A stretch of 64,000 nt of DNA from UBA10349 sp003485905 (GTDB lineage Bacteria > Pseudomonadota > Gammaproteobacteria > Arenicellales > Arenicellaceae): NCBI GenBank assembly GCA_943787185.1, contig CALSLL010000002.1:186001-250000 (forward strand), written 5' to 3'. The first letter of the stretch is position 1; each line of letters opens with the position of its first letter. Of this stretch, positions 8,527-17,824 are shown piece by piece. The position numbers were made by a program, and so were the translations under genes. The notes under the pieces are model-generated. The model did not search any database. It was not told where the DNA came from and saw only the letters and a list, made by a program, of their open reading frames with translations.

Positions 8527-8704
8527 TTACGATCATAGTTATGGTTTATGTTCGGCTTGCTGTTGTAGCATTATTTGGTCGAGGATATTGCCACAAGCGG
8601 TATTTACGTTACATGTTTTTTGTTTGATCACAGTGAGGATCAGGGAGGGTTAGTTTAATTTATGTTGCATTTTTTAGGATGGAATATATATATCAATTAT
8701 ATGT

Positions 8705-8719
8705 TAGAATCCGCGCCCC
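8705..8719 (+). promoter_or_regulatory. Putative icd promoter -10 with GC-rich discriminator
   Basis: TAGAAT at 8705-8710 is followed at once by CCGCGCCCC. The same nine bases follow the likely -10 of deaD at 42971-42985. A GC-rich discriminator is a known hallmark of promoters under stringent (ppGpp/DksA) control. No clear -35 is seen upstream in the AT-rich stretch. The remainder of the 372-base gap between nudJ and icd shows no gene; it would give a leader of about 180 bases. Confidence 0.4.
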
Positions 8720-8898
8720 TCATGGGTCTCGTGCAAAATATCACGCCATGATAATGGTCTGATTCTCGTAAATCACGGGGGTTAGTTCCATTGCTTAAGA
8801 TTTAAAACCCAGCCTGCGTGCTTTTGATTTAGTTTTGATACTCAAATTTAAGTGCGTCTTGCGTACCTTACCTGTCAAATAGTTTGAGAGATTTCTAT

Positions 8899-11136
8899 AT
8901 GTCCGAAAATAATTCGACCATCATCTACACTCTAACGGATGAAGCGCCTGCGCTTGCAACCCGCTCGCTACTGCCAATTGTTTCCGCGTTCGCTAAAACT
9001 TGTGGTGTGGCCGTTGAAACACGTGATATTTCACTCGCTGCACGTGTATTGGCAGTGTTTCCAGAATATTTAACGCCCACGCAAAAAGTGCCAGATACCT
9101 TGGCAGAGCTAGGTAATATGACTCAAGAACCTGGCGCGAATATTATTAAATTGCCTAACATTAGCGCTTCGGTGCCACAGTTGAAAGAAACGATCATTGA
9201 ACTACAGCAGCAGGGTTTCGCGTTGCCTGATTATCCAGATAATCCTAGTACAGACGAAGAGAAAACGATAAAGCTGACCTACGATAAAGTTAAGGGCAGT
9301 GCAGTCAACCCTGTTTTGCGTGAAGGTAATTCCGATCGTCGGGCCCCTAAGGCGGTAAAAGAGTATGCTCGCAATAATCCGCACTCTATGGGCGTCTGGT
9401 CTAGTCAATCGAAAACTCACGTTGCGACCATGGACGCGGGTGATTTTCGAGCCAATGAGAAATCAGTGACGATTTCTAGCGATGGCAGCTTACGAATTGA
9501 ATTAGTTCATGTTGACGGACAAACGACGGTTTTGAAAGATTCTGTACCGGTGATGGCTGATGAAATAGTTGACGGTACTTTTATGAGTAAGGGAGCGTTA
9601 CTAAGTTTTCTCGATGAGCAGGTTAAGGATGCCAAAGAGAAGGATGTGTTGTTCTCGTACCATTTGAAAGCCACGATGATGAAGGTATCCGACCCAATTA
9701 TTTTTGGGCATGGTGTTAAGGCCTTCTTTAATCGGGTATTCGACAATCATGCCGATGTATTGGAAGAGCTAGGCGTTAATGTAAATAATGGATTTGGAAA
9801 TTTATTGGCAGCACTCAAGGGACTCCCCGATAGTCAGCGTGAATTGATTCAATCTGACATTGATCTTGCGTATGCAAATGGCCCGCGTCTTGCGATGGTT
9901 AATTCAGATAATGGGATTACAAATTTACATGTTCCGAGTGATGTGATTATTGACGCTTCTATGCCAGCGATGATACGCACTTCAGGGCAAATGTGGGATG
10001 CCGACGGTAAACAACAAGACACCAAGGCAGTAATCCCAGATAGCAGTTATGCACCACTTTACTCAGAGACAATCGATTTCTGCCGTGAACATGGGGCGTT
10101 TGACCCAACTACAATGGGGACGGTGCCTAATGTCGGCCTTATGGCGCAAAAAGCTGAAGAATACGGTTCGCATGACAAGACGTTCGAGATTCCTGCTGAC
10201 GGTACTGTAAGGGTTGTTGATGATGCCGGCACAGTATTAATTGAACACGTAGTAGGGGTTGGTGATATTTGGCGCATGTGTCAGGTTAAAGATTTACCAA
10301 TTCAAGATTGGGTCAAGTTAGCAGTTAAGCGCGCTCGAACATCGCAGACGCCTGCAGTATTTTGGCTTGATGAATCACGCGCACATGATGCACAGTTGAT
10401 TTCAAAAGTAGATACCTACCTTAAGCAATATGATACTGAAGGATTGGAGATTCATATCATGTCGGTCGCCGAAGCGACCCGATTCACGCTTGAGCGGACT
10501 GCGAACGGCCTTGACACCATCTCGGTGACTGGCAACGTATTGCGGGACTATTTAACAGACCTATTCCCTATTTTGGAGTTGGGTACCAGCGCGAAAATGC
10601 TTTCTATCGTGCCTTTAATGCAAGGCGGCGGATTATTTGAAACCGGCGCGGGCGGATCTGCCCCCAAACATGTTCAGCAATTTGAGCAAGAAAATCATTT
10701 ACGTTGGGATAGCCTAGGTGAGTTCTTGGCACTAGCCGAATCGCTGGAGCATTACTCTGACGTAAGCGGGAGCGCTGGCGCAAAGGTATTGTCAGCGGCC
10801 TTGGGGGAGGCAACTGGGCTGTTGCTTAGTAATCGGAAGTCGCCATCTCGTAAAGTGGGCGAACTGGATAATCGTGGAAGTCATTTTTATTTGGCTCTGT
10901 ATTGGGCCCAAGCGTTGGCGAAGCAAAGTGCAGATACAGCATTGGCGGAAACTTTTGCGCCATTAGCGGCTGCTCTAGCTGAAAATGAACAGGCGATTGT
11001 TGCGGAGCTCAATGACGCGCAAGGCCCTTCTGTTGACCTTGCGGGCTATTATTATCCAAATGATCAAAAGGCTGTTACAGCGATGCGCCCTAGTGAAACA
11101 TTGAACGGCTTGATAGATGGTTTTAGCGTCGGCTAA
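8899..11136 (+). CDS. icd: NADP-dependent isocitrate dehydrogenase, monomeric type
   Basis: Oxidative decarboxylation of isocitrate to 2-oxoglutarate with NADP in the TCA cycle. It is the large single-chain type, not the dimeric E. coli type. Recognisable segments include NPVLREGNSDRRAP (substrate-binding), NPHSMGVWS, and ETGAGGSAPKHVQQF near residue 585. The frame opens at TTG 8884, but ATG 8899 is preceded by GAGAG at eight bases and gives 745 residues, matching the family (about 740). It is monocistronic, with two hairpins downstream. Confidence 0.95.
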   Translation: MSENNSTIIYTLTDEAPALATRSLLPIVSAFAKTCGVAVETRDISLAARVLAVFPEYLTPTQKVPDTLAELGNMTQEPGANIIKLPNISASVPQLKETIIELQQQGFALPDYPDNPSTDEEKTIKLTYDKVKGSAVNPVLREGNSDRRAPKAVKEYARNNPHSMGVWSSQSKTHVATMDAGDFRANEKSVTISSDGSLRIELVHVDGQTTVLKDSVPVMADEIVDGTFMSKGALLSFLDEQVKDAKEKDVLFSYHLKATMMKVSDPIIFGHGVKAFFNRVFDNHADVLEELGVNVNNGFGNLLAALKGLPDSQRELIQSDIDLAYANGPRLAMVNSDNGITNLHVPSDVIIDASMPAMIRTSGQMWDADGKQQDTKAVIPDSSYAPLYSETIDFCREHGAFDPTTMGTVPNVGLMAQKAEEYGSHDKTFEIPADGTVRVVDDAGTVLIEHVVGVGDIWRMCQVKDLPIQDWVKLAVKRARTSQTPAVFWLDESRAHDAQLISKVDTYLKQYDTEGLEIHIMSVAEATRFTLERTANGLDTISVTGNVLRDYLTDLFPILELGTSAKMLSIVPLMQGGGLFETGAGGSAPKHVQQFEQENHLRWDSLGEFLALAESLEHYSDVSGSAGAKVLSAALGEATGLLLSNRKSPSRKVGELDNRGSHFYLALYWAQALAKQSADTALAETFAPLAAALAENEQAIVAELNDAQGPSVDLAGYYYPNDQKAVTAMRPSETLNGLIDGFSVG

Positions 11137-11159
11137 ATAGTAAGAGGCGCCGCAGTAAA

Positions 11160-11241
11160 TTGGCCAAAAGGAGGGGCCAAGCTGCAAAGCACGAGCGATT
11201 GTGTTGGCAGTAAGCTGGCATTAACTTCCCAGCTTACTGCC
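11160..11241 (+). terminator. Tandem hairpins downstream of icd
   Basis: Two stem-loops follow the icd stop. TTGGCC/GGCCAA spans 11160-11180. A perfect 13-bp stem, GGCAGTAAGCTGG (11206-11218) with CCAGCTTACTGCC (11229-11241), has a 10-base loop. The second lacks a T-run, so it is either a weak or Rho-assisted terminator or an mRNA-stabilising 3' structure. It also separates icd from the convergent cspD. Confidence 0.6.
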
Positions 11242-11332
11242 CCTGATATCCCCCGCCAGCCTTTCAAGTATTGGCCTTATTACTTCGTTTTAGAATGTAA
11301 GTGGGTTGATGTTCGGCCCTGACTAGTAACAC

Positions 11333-11548
11333 TTATTCAGTCGAACTTGCCGATTGAATGATAGTGGCCTTTGGCCCTCGTGGTCCGTCCTCGACCTCAT
11401 ATTCAACTTCTTGCCCTTCATTGAGCAATTTGTATCCATCCATCTGAATTGCTGAGAAATGTGCAAAAACTTCGTCTCCGCCTTCGGCAGGTGTAATAAA
11501 CCCGAACCCTTTAGCAGAATTAAACCATTTAACTGTGCCGTTAAGCAT
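11333..11548 (-). CDS. cspD: Cold-shock domain protein, CspD-like
   Basis: Single OB-fold protein of 71 residues that binds single-stranded RNA or DNA. The RNP1 motif KGFGFI and RNP2 motif VFAHFS are present in their usual places near residues 14-34. The ribosome site AAGGGGGA lies nine bases before the ATG. It is divergent from clpS-clpA, the classic cspD position, so I favour CspD over CspA. A perfect hairpin lies in the 5' leader at 11577-11604. Confidence 0.9.
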   Translation of the reverse strand: MLNGTVKWFNSAKGFGFITPAEGGDEVFAHFSAIQMDGYKLLNEGQEVEYEVEDGPRGPKATIIQSASSTE

Positions 11549-11576
11549 ATCTGTAAATCCCCCTTTGAAAACCCAA

Positions 11577-11604
11577 ACTGCGTAAAGTTGTTAATTTACG
11601 CAGT
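11577..11604 (-). promoter_or_regulatory. Perfect inverted repeat in the cspD 5' leader
   Basis: ACTGCGTAAA (11577-11586) and TTTACGCAGT (11595-11604) are perfect complements around an eight-base loop. The repeat lies 28 bases upstream of the cspD start. It could be an RNA structure affecting translation or stability, as known for cold-shock leaders, or an operator. No T-run follows it in the cspD direction. Confidence 0.5.
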
Positions 11605-11847
11605 CAACCGCGTATATGTACATCATAGGCGTGCACATAATATTGCGTGGTGCACCTATTCTTTCGCTATTTTGTTGTTTGGTCAAGTAAATTGGGGGCA
11701 AAGATTTATTGCATTAACTGGTAAAATGTATCTGAATTAACTTGAAATTTAAGCTTTAGCCCTCAAACTCATAGCTAATTATCTCTCGTTTTAAATGTGG
11801 TCCCGACCTATCATTGGGCTAGAACAGTTATTCTGAATAAAATTGAA

Positions 11848-12228
11848 GTGATCCGTCATAGTAGAACAGTTAGTCAGGGCTCGGACGAGCCCACTGAGGA
11901 AGATTATGGCGATGTCGATGGCCTGGTGCTTGAAGAAACCAAGCCTAAGTTAAAACGGCCGGCACTCTATAAAGTGTTATTACTGAATGACGATTACACA
12001 CCGATGGATTTCGTGGTGGGGATTTTGCAAGGCTACTTTATGTTATCTCAGGAGCAATCTGTACAAGTGATGTTAAACGTTCATCAGCGTGGTGTAGGCG
12101 TATGTGGCGTTTATCCTAGAGAAATTGCGGAAACGAAAGTAGATCAGGTAATGCAGGCGGCCAGAGAAAATCAGCATCCGTTGCAATGTGTTATGGAACC
12201 AGAATCCGACGATGGTGAGGAAAACTAA
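11848..12228 (+). CDS. clpS: ATP-dependent Clp protease adaptor ClpS
   Basis: Adaptor that binds the ClpA N-domain and delivers N-end-rule substrates. The core is clear: YKVLLLNDDYTPMDFV (the N-degron pocket NDD...TPM), VHQRGVGVCGVY and EIAETKVDQV, ending ENQHPLQCVME. The start is uncertain. GTG 11848 gives 126 residues, while GTG 11797 would give 143; neither has a good ribosome site, and the core begins well after both. Its stop overlaps the clpA start by one base (TAATG), so they are coupled. Confidence 0.93.
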   Translation: MIRHSRTVSQGSDEPTEEDYGDVDGLVLEETKPKLKRPALYKVLLLNDDYTPMDFVVGILQGYFMLSQEQSVQVMLNVHQRGVGVCGVYPREIAETKVDQVMQAARENQHPLQCVMEPESDDGEEN

Positions 12229-14501
12229 TGTTATCAGCCGAGATTGAAAAAACGATTAGTTTTGCAGTGCAAGTTGCTCAGGAAGCGCATCATGAATTTG
12301 TTACTACTGAACATCTGCTGCTTGCTTTGCTTGATAATCGCTCTGCGCAGCAAGTAATCAGTGCTTGTGGCGGAGAAATCGAGTTATTACGAGATGACTT
12401 GGTCAAGTATATGGAAGAGCATCTACCGCATTTGCCCGATGAGGAAGATTTTCAAACTCAGCCAAGTATCGGTTTTCAGCGCGTTATTCAACGGGCGGTT
12501 TTACATGTGCAGGGTTCAGGGAAAGGTCAAGTTGAAGGCGCTAATGTACTAATTGCGCTATTTGCCGAAAAAGATTCTTACGCAGCTTATTTTCTCGATC
12601 AACAAGATATAACTCGTTACGATGCTGTTAGCTATATTTCACACGGTGTATTGTCTGATGATAGCGACCAGATACCAGAACTACCTGCGCCAGATCAAGC
12701 CGGTGAAGAACCGCAAACGGGGCCACTTGAATCATACACGCAGAACCTGAATGAGCTAGCTCTGGAGGGGCGTATAGACCCATTGATCGGACGCGAAAAA
12801 GAATTGGAGCGGACGGTACAGATTTTATGTCGTAGACGCAAAAATAACCCGTTGTTTGTCGGTGAATCAGGTGTGGGTAAAACCGCAATTGCTGAAGGAT
12901 TGGCGAAGCGTATTGTGGAAGAAGATATTCCTGACGTACTTAGTGGGGCGACTATTTATTCTTTGGATATGGGTGCGTTGTTGGCCGGAACCAAATATAG
13001 AGGTGATTTTGAAAAGCGCTTGAAGGCGGTGTTGCGGGCCTTGAAGAAAGAACCTGACGCGATACTATTTATTGACGAAATTCATACAATTATCGGTGCT
13101 GGCGCCGCTTCAGGCGGCGCTATGGATGCGTCGAATTTACTTAAGCCATCACTTTCTTCTGGTGAATTACGGTGTATTGGTTCGACTACTTATCAAGAAT
13201 ACAGAGGTATTTTCGAAAAGGATCGAGCTTTGTCACGACGTTTTCAAAAAGTTGACGTCGAGCCGCCTAGCCTTGATGAGACGGTGCTTATTCTTAATGG
13301 ACTTAAGTCTCGGTTTGAGGAACATCATCAAGTTAGCTATACAGCAGAAGCGTTGCAAACTGCTGCGGAATTAGCGGATCGATACATTAGCGATCGATTT
13401 ATGCCGGATAAGGCTATCGATGTTATTGATGAAGCGGGTGCTAGGGTCCGATTAAAGACATCGGTAGATGCCAATGATGACCAACCGCTGATTGTGGGCA
13501 AACACGAGATTGAAAGTGTGGTTGCGAGCATGGCGCGTGTTCCTGCTAAAACTGTGTCTACGACTGATGTTGATGCGCTTAAAAATCTTGAGCGAAATTT
13601 AAAATTGGTGGTATTTGGTCAAGATGATGCAATCAAGGTGTTGTCTTCGGCAATTAAAATGTCGCGTTCAGGTTTGGGTGACCCTGGTAAGCCAATAGGC
13701 TCATTTTTGTTTTCTGGACCCACTGGAGTGGGTAAAACAGAGGTGACCAAGCAGTTGGCGCATGTGATGGGAGTCGAGTTAGTACGTTTTGATATGTCCG
13801 AGTATATGGAACGGCATACAGTTTCGCGCTTGATCGGCGCACCTCCCGGATACGTGGGCTATGATCAGGGGGGATTGCTAACCGACGAAATCAACAAGCA
13901 TCCGCATTGTGTAGTGCTGCTTGATGAAATTGAGAAAGCACATCCGGATGTGTTCAATTTGCTTCTACAGGTTATGGATCATGGTGCGCTAACAGATAAT
14001 AATGGCCGAAAAGCAGATTTTCGTAACGTGATTTTGGTGATGACCACTAATGCAGGGGCGACAGCGGTTTCTCGAAATAGCGTAGGTTTCAAGGAGCAGG
14101 ACAATAGCGCCGATGATACGGAAGCGATTCAAAAACTGTTTACGCCTGAATTTCGAAATCGAATTGATGCGATTATTCGGTTTAACCCGTTAAGTCGTGA
14201 AGTCTTGGCAATGGTAGTTGATAAGGAGCTATTACAGGTAGAGCGCCAGCTTGAAGAGAAAGGTGTCAGCCTTGAAGTTGAACAAAGCGCGCGAGATTGG
14301 TTGGCTGAGCATGGGTATGACCCTCAAATGGGCGCAAGACCATTGGGTCGCTTAATTCAGACCGAGGTGAAGCGAGGATTGGCGGATGAATTATTATTTG
14401 GGGGATTAGTTGATGGGGGCACGGTGTCGCTAAGTGCAGCCAAAGATAAACTCAAGTTTTCAATTAAGGCCAAGCAATCTAAAGGCGCGGTGTCCGTATA
14501 A
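12228..14501 (+). CDS. clpA: ATP-dependent Clp protease ATP-binding subunit ClpA
   Basis: AAA+ unfoldase that feeds substrates to ClpP. Its 757 residues show the Clp N-domain repeats (residues 1-140) and AAA-1 with Walker A GESGVGKT near 211 and ILFIDEIHT. AAA-2 has Walker A GPTGVGKT near 497 and VVLLDEIEKAHPD. The ClpP-docking loop position reads VGF (in NSVGFKEQDNS), where E. coli has IGL; this still fits the (LIV)-G-(FL) pattern. It is coupled to clpS and followed by a convergent gene. Confidence 0.97.
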   Translation: MLSAEIEKTISFAVQVAQEAHHEFVTTEHLLLALLDNRSAQQVISACGGEIELLRDDLVKYMEEHLPHLPDEEDFQTQPSIGFQRVIQRAVLHVQGSGKGQVEGANVLIALFAEKDSYAAYFLDQQDITRYDAVSYISHGVLSDDSDQIPELPAPDQAGEEPQTGPLESYTQNLNELALEGRIDPLIGREKELERTVQILCRRRKNNPLFVGESGVGKTAIAEGLAKRIVEEDIPDVLSGATIYSLDMGALLAGTKYRGDFEKRLKAVLRALKKEPDAILFIDEIHTIIGAGAASGGAMDASNLLKPSLSSGELRCIGSTTYQEYRGIFEKDRALSRRFQKVDVEPPSLDETVLILNGLKSRFEEHHQVSYTAEALQTAAELADRYISDRFMPDKAIDVIDEAGARVRLKTSVDANDDQPLIVGKHEIESVVASMARVPAKTVSTTDVDALKNLERNLKLVVFGQDDAIKVLSSAIKMSRSGLGDPGKPIGSFLFSGPTGVGKTEVTKQLAHVMGVELVRFDMSEYMERHTVSRLIGAPPGYVGYDQGGLLTDEINKHPHCVVLLDEIEKAHPDVFNLLLQVMDHGALTDNNGRKADFRNVILVMTTNAGATAVSRNSVGFKEQDNSADDTEAIQKLFTPEFRNRIDAIIRFNPLSREVLAMVVDKELLQVERQLEEKGVSLEVEQSARDWLAEHGYDPQMGARPLGRLIQTEVKRGLADELLFGGLVDGGTVSLSAAKDKLKFSIKAKQSKGAVSV

Positions 14502-14580
14502 GTAGTTTCGTAGATATAGTATTTACATCAATAGCTGCACAGAAACTAAATAGCAGACCGCAGCCTACTCGGTTGGATGC

Positions 14581-15312
14581 TCAGTGAACAAAAATACCGT
14601 CAATTGACTCTATTTCGACCGTTGTAGTTCGCGAGCTTCTCTTTTCCACCATCCGCACCAACACATGTTGCCTATCTTCTGCAAGCCACAGGGTTAGGGT
14701 GCGATCGGGGACTTCTTCCCTCTGCATTTCAATTTTCACCGTATTCAGGTCACCTATTTCGGTGCTAATTGATTCGTCGGAAATGTTATTAATGATGTAC
14801 CCGCGAATTCGACGCGTTTTCGCGTCTACAATATAAAAGGGTTCTTCAGTACTCATTTGACCTTTTGATAAGGCGGCCGCAAACGCCATATTACAATTGT
14901 CTACTACGTAACCGGTGGAAACTTCAAAAACCGTAGGATCTTCGGGTCCGAAACTTATTTTGTTATTTTCCCAATCAAAGTTGGTTTCATTTTGATAAGC
15001 ACCCCGTCCCTGTTTCGAAGATGAATAGCTATCGGAAACGACTTTTTGACCGTCGAATGTGAACGCACATGATTCAAACAAATCACCGCCCAATAAAATA
15101 GAGGCAAGACCTTCAGCTTTAGTTTCTGAGGTGCTTTGATAGATAGCACCGTCGTAAGAGAGCTTGGCAGCGAGTGTCCCCAATTTTGCACCACCTACCT
15201 TTATTGTGTAATTGAGCGTAATGTCGGCAGTAGATTGTGCCATCGAGCCTATACTGACGAACGATAGCGCTAAGAGAATCCCACGCAAAGCTAAGGTTAT
15301 GATGTTTTTCAT
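14581..15312 (-). CDS. DUF3108 domain-containing exported protein
   Basis: A 243-residue protein with a Sec signal peptide (ALRGILLALSFVSIGSMAQS) and a beta-rich body starting LNYTIKVGGAKLGTLAAKL, typical of DUF3108. The body resembles periplasmic lipocalin-like or lipid-binding folds, but no function is established. It follows purM-purN on the same strand, 81 bases after the purN stop, which is the usual position of this family in gammaproteobacteria. Confidence 0.85.
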   Translation of the reverse strand: MKNIITLALRGILLALSFVSIGSMAQSTADITLNYTIKVGGAKLGTLAAKLSYDGAIYQSTSETKAEGLASILLGGDLFESCAFTFDGQKVVSDSYSSSKQGRGAYQNETNFDWENNKISFGPEDPTVFEVSTGYVVDNCNMAFAAALSKGQMSTEEPFYIVDAKTRRIRGYIINNISDESISTEIGDLNTVKIEMQREEVPDRTLTLWLAEDRQHVLVRMVEKRSSRTTTVEIESIDGIFVH

Positions 15313-15393
15313 ACTCGCACTTTATAGAGTCAAGCTAAGCGCTGTAAGTTACATGGCGCTTGCGTAATGTTGAATATTAGACGATCAAAGTAT

Positions 15394-16047
15394 TTATACA
15401 TTGAACGTAATCACTTGTTCTGTGTTTTCTGCGTTGTTTAGCAGGACATTTCCTTCATTAGCTATACAAAGTTTGCCTTCAGCAAACCACTGCACTGCTA
15501 AAGGGTAGATTTGATGCTCAATAGTGTGGATTCGTTGCTCTAGCGTTTCAGCAGTGTCGTTTTCGTGGACTCGCAATTTACCTTGAACAATTACCGGTCC
15601 AGCATCGAGCTTGGGGGTGACGAAGTGAACACTGGCTCCATGCCACTTTTCTCCGGCGTCTATCACTCGCTGGTGAGTATTCAGCCCCGTATAACTTGGT
15701 AATAAAGATGGATGGATGTTGATCAAACGATTTTTAAAATGTTCTACGAAACTACTGCTGAGTATCCTCATAAAGCCAGCCAATACAACTAACTCGGTTT
15801 GCCATTCTTCAAGTTGAGCCAGCAGAGCCTGATCAAATGTCTCTCGGTCAACATATTGGCCGTGAGGGATGCATTGGCTAGCAATTCCCGCATTTTTGGC
15901 TCGCTCTAATCCGAATACGTCTTCTTTGTTGGAAATAACACCTACTATTTCTATCGGAAGGGTACCGTTATTAGCGCCATTGATGAACGTTTGCAAATTG
16001 CTTCCGAAGCCCGATACAAGCACAGCGACTCTGGTTTTGTGTGTCAT
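15394..16047 (-). CDS. purN: Phosphoribosylglycinamide formyltransferase (GART)
   Basis: Transfers a formyl group from 10-formyl-tetrahydrofolate to GAR in purine synthesis. The protein has 217 residues. VLVSGFGSNLQTF near the N-terminus is the phosphate-binding loop. The active-site block is INIHPSLLPSYTGLNTHQRV, followed by GASVHFVTPKLDAGPVIVQG with the catalytic aspartate. It lies 18 bases downstream of purM, forming the purMN operon. Confidence 0.96.
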   Translation of the reverse strand: MTHKTRVAVLVSGFGSNLQTFINGANNGTLPIEIVGVISNKEDVFGLERAKNAGIASQCIPHGQYVDRETFDQALLAQLEEWQTELVVLAGFMRILSSSFVEHFKNRLINIHPSLLPSYTGLNTHQRVIDAGEKWHGASVHFVTPKLDAGPVIVQGKLRVHENDTAETLEQRIHTIEHQIYPLAVQWFAEGKLCIANEGNVLLNNAENTEQVITFNV

Positions 16048-16065
16048 TGCATAGAATTTGAATAA

Positions 16066-17115
16066 CTAGCGAATGAGGACAGGTTCGGAATTGTCACCAT
16101 CATGCAGCTCGCCAATTGTCATCGCTGGTTGTCCGTTGGATTCAAGATTGGCAATTGTTGCTTCAGCATCGTTAGCAGCTACTATCAAGATCATGCCTAA
16201 GCCGCAGTTAAATGTTCGGTACATTTCCGCCTGATCGATATTTCCTTCCTTTTTGAGCCAGTCAAAAATAGTGGGCCATTCCCATTGATCCCTTTTTATA
16301 ACGGCATGGCAGTGGTCCGGAAGAACACGCACGAGGTTGCCTGGGATGCCGCCGCCGGTGATGTGGGCAAGTGCGTGTACATCGACCTTTTCGAGTAATT
16401 TTAGTATTGGCTTAACATATATTCTGGTAGGGGCCATGACGTGCTCTAACAATGACTTGCCGTCTATTGGCATATCGAAATTCGCATTTGATCTTTCTAT
16501 AACTTTACGAATCAAAGAGTAGCCATTGGAATGTGGTCCTGTAGATGGCAGCCCAATCAGTACGTCGCCGGATGAAACTTTGGATCCATCGATAATTCGA
16601 CTTTTCTCAACTGCACCGACACAAAACCCAGCGAGATCATATTCTCCCTCGCTATACATGCCAGGCATCTCTGCAGTTTCGCCGCCAATTAGAGCCGCGC
16701 CGGATTGTAGGCAGCCTTCCGCGATACCCTCAACTACCTGTGCGCCAGTTTGCGGGCTTAATTTACCGGTTGCGAAGTAGTCTAAAAAAAATAAAGGTTC
16801 TGCGCCTTGCACCAGAACATCGTTGACACACATTCCGACCAAGTCGATTCCGATGCTGTTATGTATACCGCTGTCGAACGCGAGCTTAAGCTTGGTGCCG
16901 ACACCGTCGGTGCCGGATACCAGGACAGGTTTTTCATAAGAATCAGGTATTTCGAAAAGGGCGCCAAAGCCACCCAAGCCGCCGAGACAACCAGCACGCA
17001 TTGTGGACTTCGCAAAGGGCTTGATCCTATCTATAAACTGATCACCGGCATCGATATCGACTCCTGCATCTTTATAGCTGAGAGGTTTTTTGGATGAGCT
17101 GTTGGCTTGAGTCAC
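16066..17115 (-). CDS. purM: Phosphoribosylformylglycinamidine cyclo-ligase (AIR synthetase)
   Basis: ATP-dependent ring closure of FGAM to AIR. The 349-residue protein has YKDAGVDIDAGD at the N-terminus, SGTDGVGTKLKLA (ATP-binding), GIDLVGMCVNDV and GGETAEMPGMY. HITGGGIPGNLVRVLP comes in the second half. All are standard PurM motifs. It is divergent from the CDP-alcohol transferase gene at 17264, with a 148-base shared control region. Confidence 0.97.
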   Translation of the reverse strand: MTQANSSSKKPLSYKDAGVDIDAGDQFIDRIKPFAKSTMRAGCLGGLGGFGALFEIPDSYEKPVLVSGTDGVGTKLKLAFDSGIHNSIGIDLVGMCVNDVLVQGAEPLFFLDYFATGKLSPQTGAQVVEGIAEGCLQSGAALIGGETAEMPGMYSEGEYDLAGFCVGAVEKSRIIDGSKVSSGDVLIGLPSTGPHSNGYSLIRKVIERSNANFDMPIDGKSLLEHVMAPTRIYVKPILKLLEKVDVHALAHITGGGIPGNLVRVLPDHCHAVIKRDQWEWPTIFDWLKKEGNIDQAEMYRTFNCGLGMILIVAANDAEATIANLESNGQPAMTIGELHDGDNSEPVLIR

Positions 17116-17263
17116 GCCTGGTTCCTAGTGGTCACAAGCTTGGTATTGTACCGTAAACAGGATTTCGGCGAACCATATTCAGCGTTGATTTTTGTACTGT
17201 TGTTCCTGACTGGAATGCACGAGATAATGAACACTCAAATTTATTCGAATGAGACCGCCATAA

Positions 17264-17824
17264 GTGTTTTTTGTGCCAAATATTCTTACTGTTGTGCGCC
17301 TAGCATTGGTACCGTTGTTTATTATTCTAATTGATGAGAATCGATTTGGTGAGGCTTTGGTCGTGTTTATAGTGGCGGGTATAACCGATGGCCTTGATGG
17401 GTTTATTGCAAAGCGATTCAATTGCGAAACGAAAATCGGCGCTATTTTGGATCCAATAGCTGATAAAGCGTTACTAATTGCGGCCTATTTATTGTTGGCT
17501 GGTTTAGAGATGATCCCGTTTTGGTTAATGATTGTCGTTGTATCTAGGGATGTCATTATTTTGGGGGGATGTTTACTTATTACGCTGATCGACAAAATGC
17601 CAGATATGTCTCCTTCGAAACTGAGTAAGTTGAATACGTTTTTGCAGATTATCACCATAGTATTAGTACTTATGACCTCTGCTGATTGGTTTGATTTCAA
17701 TCCCTATTTAGATATGTTTTGTTACGCTGTATTTTGCTCGTCAGTACTAAGCGGCGTCTTTTATGTTTGGCAGTGGGGTTTCTCCTTACATCGCAGCCCT
17801 GAGATGTACGAGCCGAAGAAATGA
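17264..17824 (+). CDS. CDP-alcohol phosphatidyltransferase family protein (PgsA-like)
   Basis: Integral membrane enzyme family that transfers a phosphatidyl group from CDP-diacylglycerol to an alcohol such as glycerol-3-phosphate. The 186-residue protein shows the family motif as DGLDGFIAKRFNCETKIGA, followed by LDPIADK near residues 42-68. Several hydrophobic helices follow. Translation starts at GTG 17264. The last four bases overlap the hda start (ATGA), so they are coupled. A PgsA-like gene directly before hda is common in gammaproteobacteria; its exact alcohol substrate is not shown. Confidence 0.85.
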   Translation: MFFVPNILTVVRLALVPLFIILIDENRFGEALVVFIVAGITDGLDGFIAKRFNCETKIGAILDPIADKALLIAAYLLLAGLEMIPFWLMIVVVSRDVIILGGCLLITLIDKMPDMSPSKLSKLNTFLQIITIVLVLMTSADWFDFNPYLDMFCYAVFCSSVLSGVFYVWQWGFSLHRSPEMYEPKK

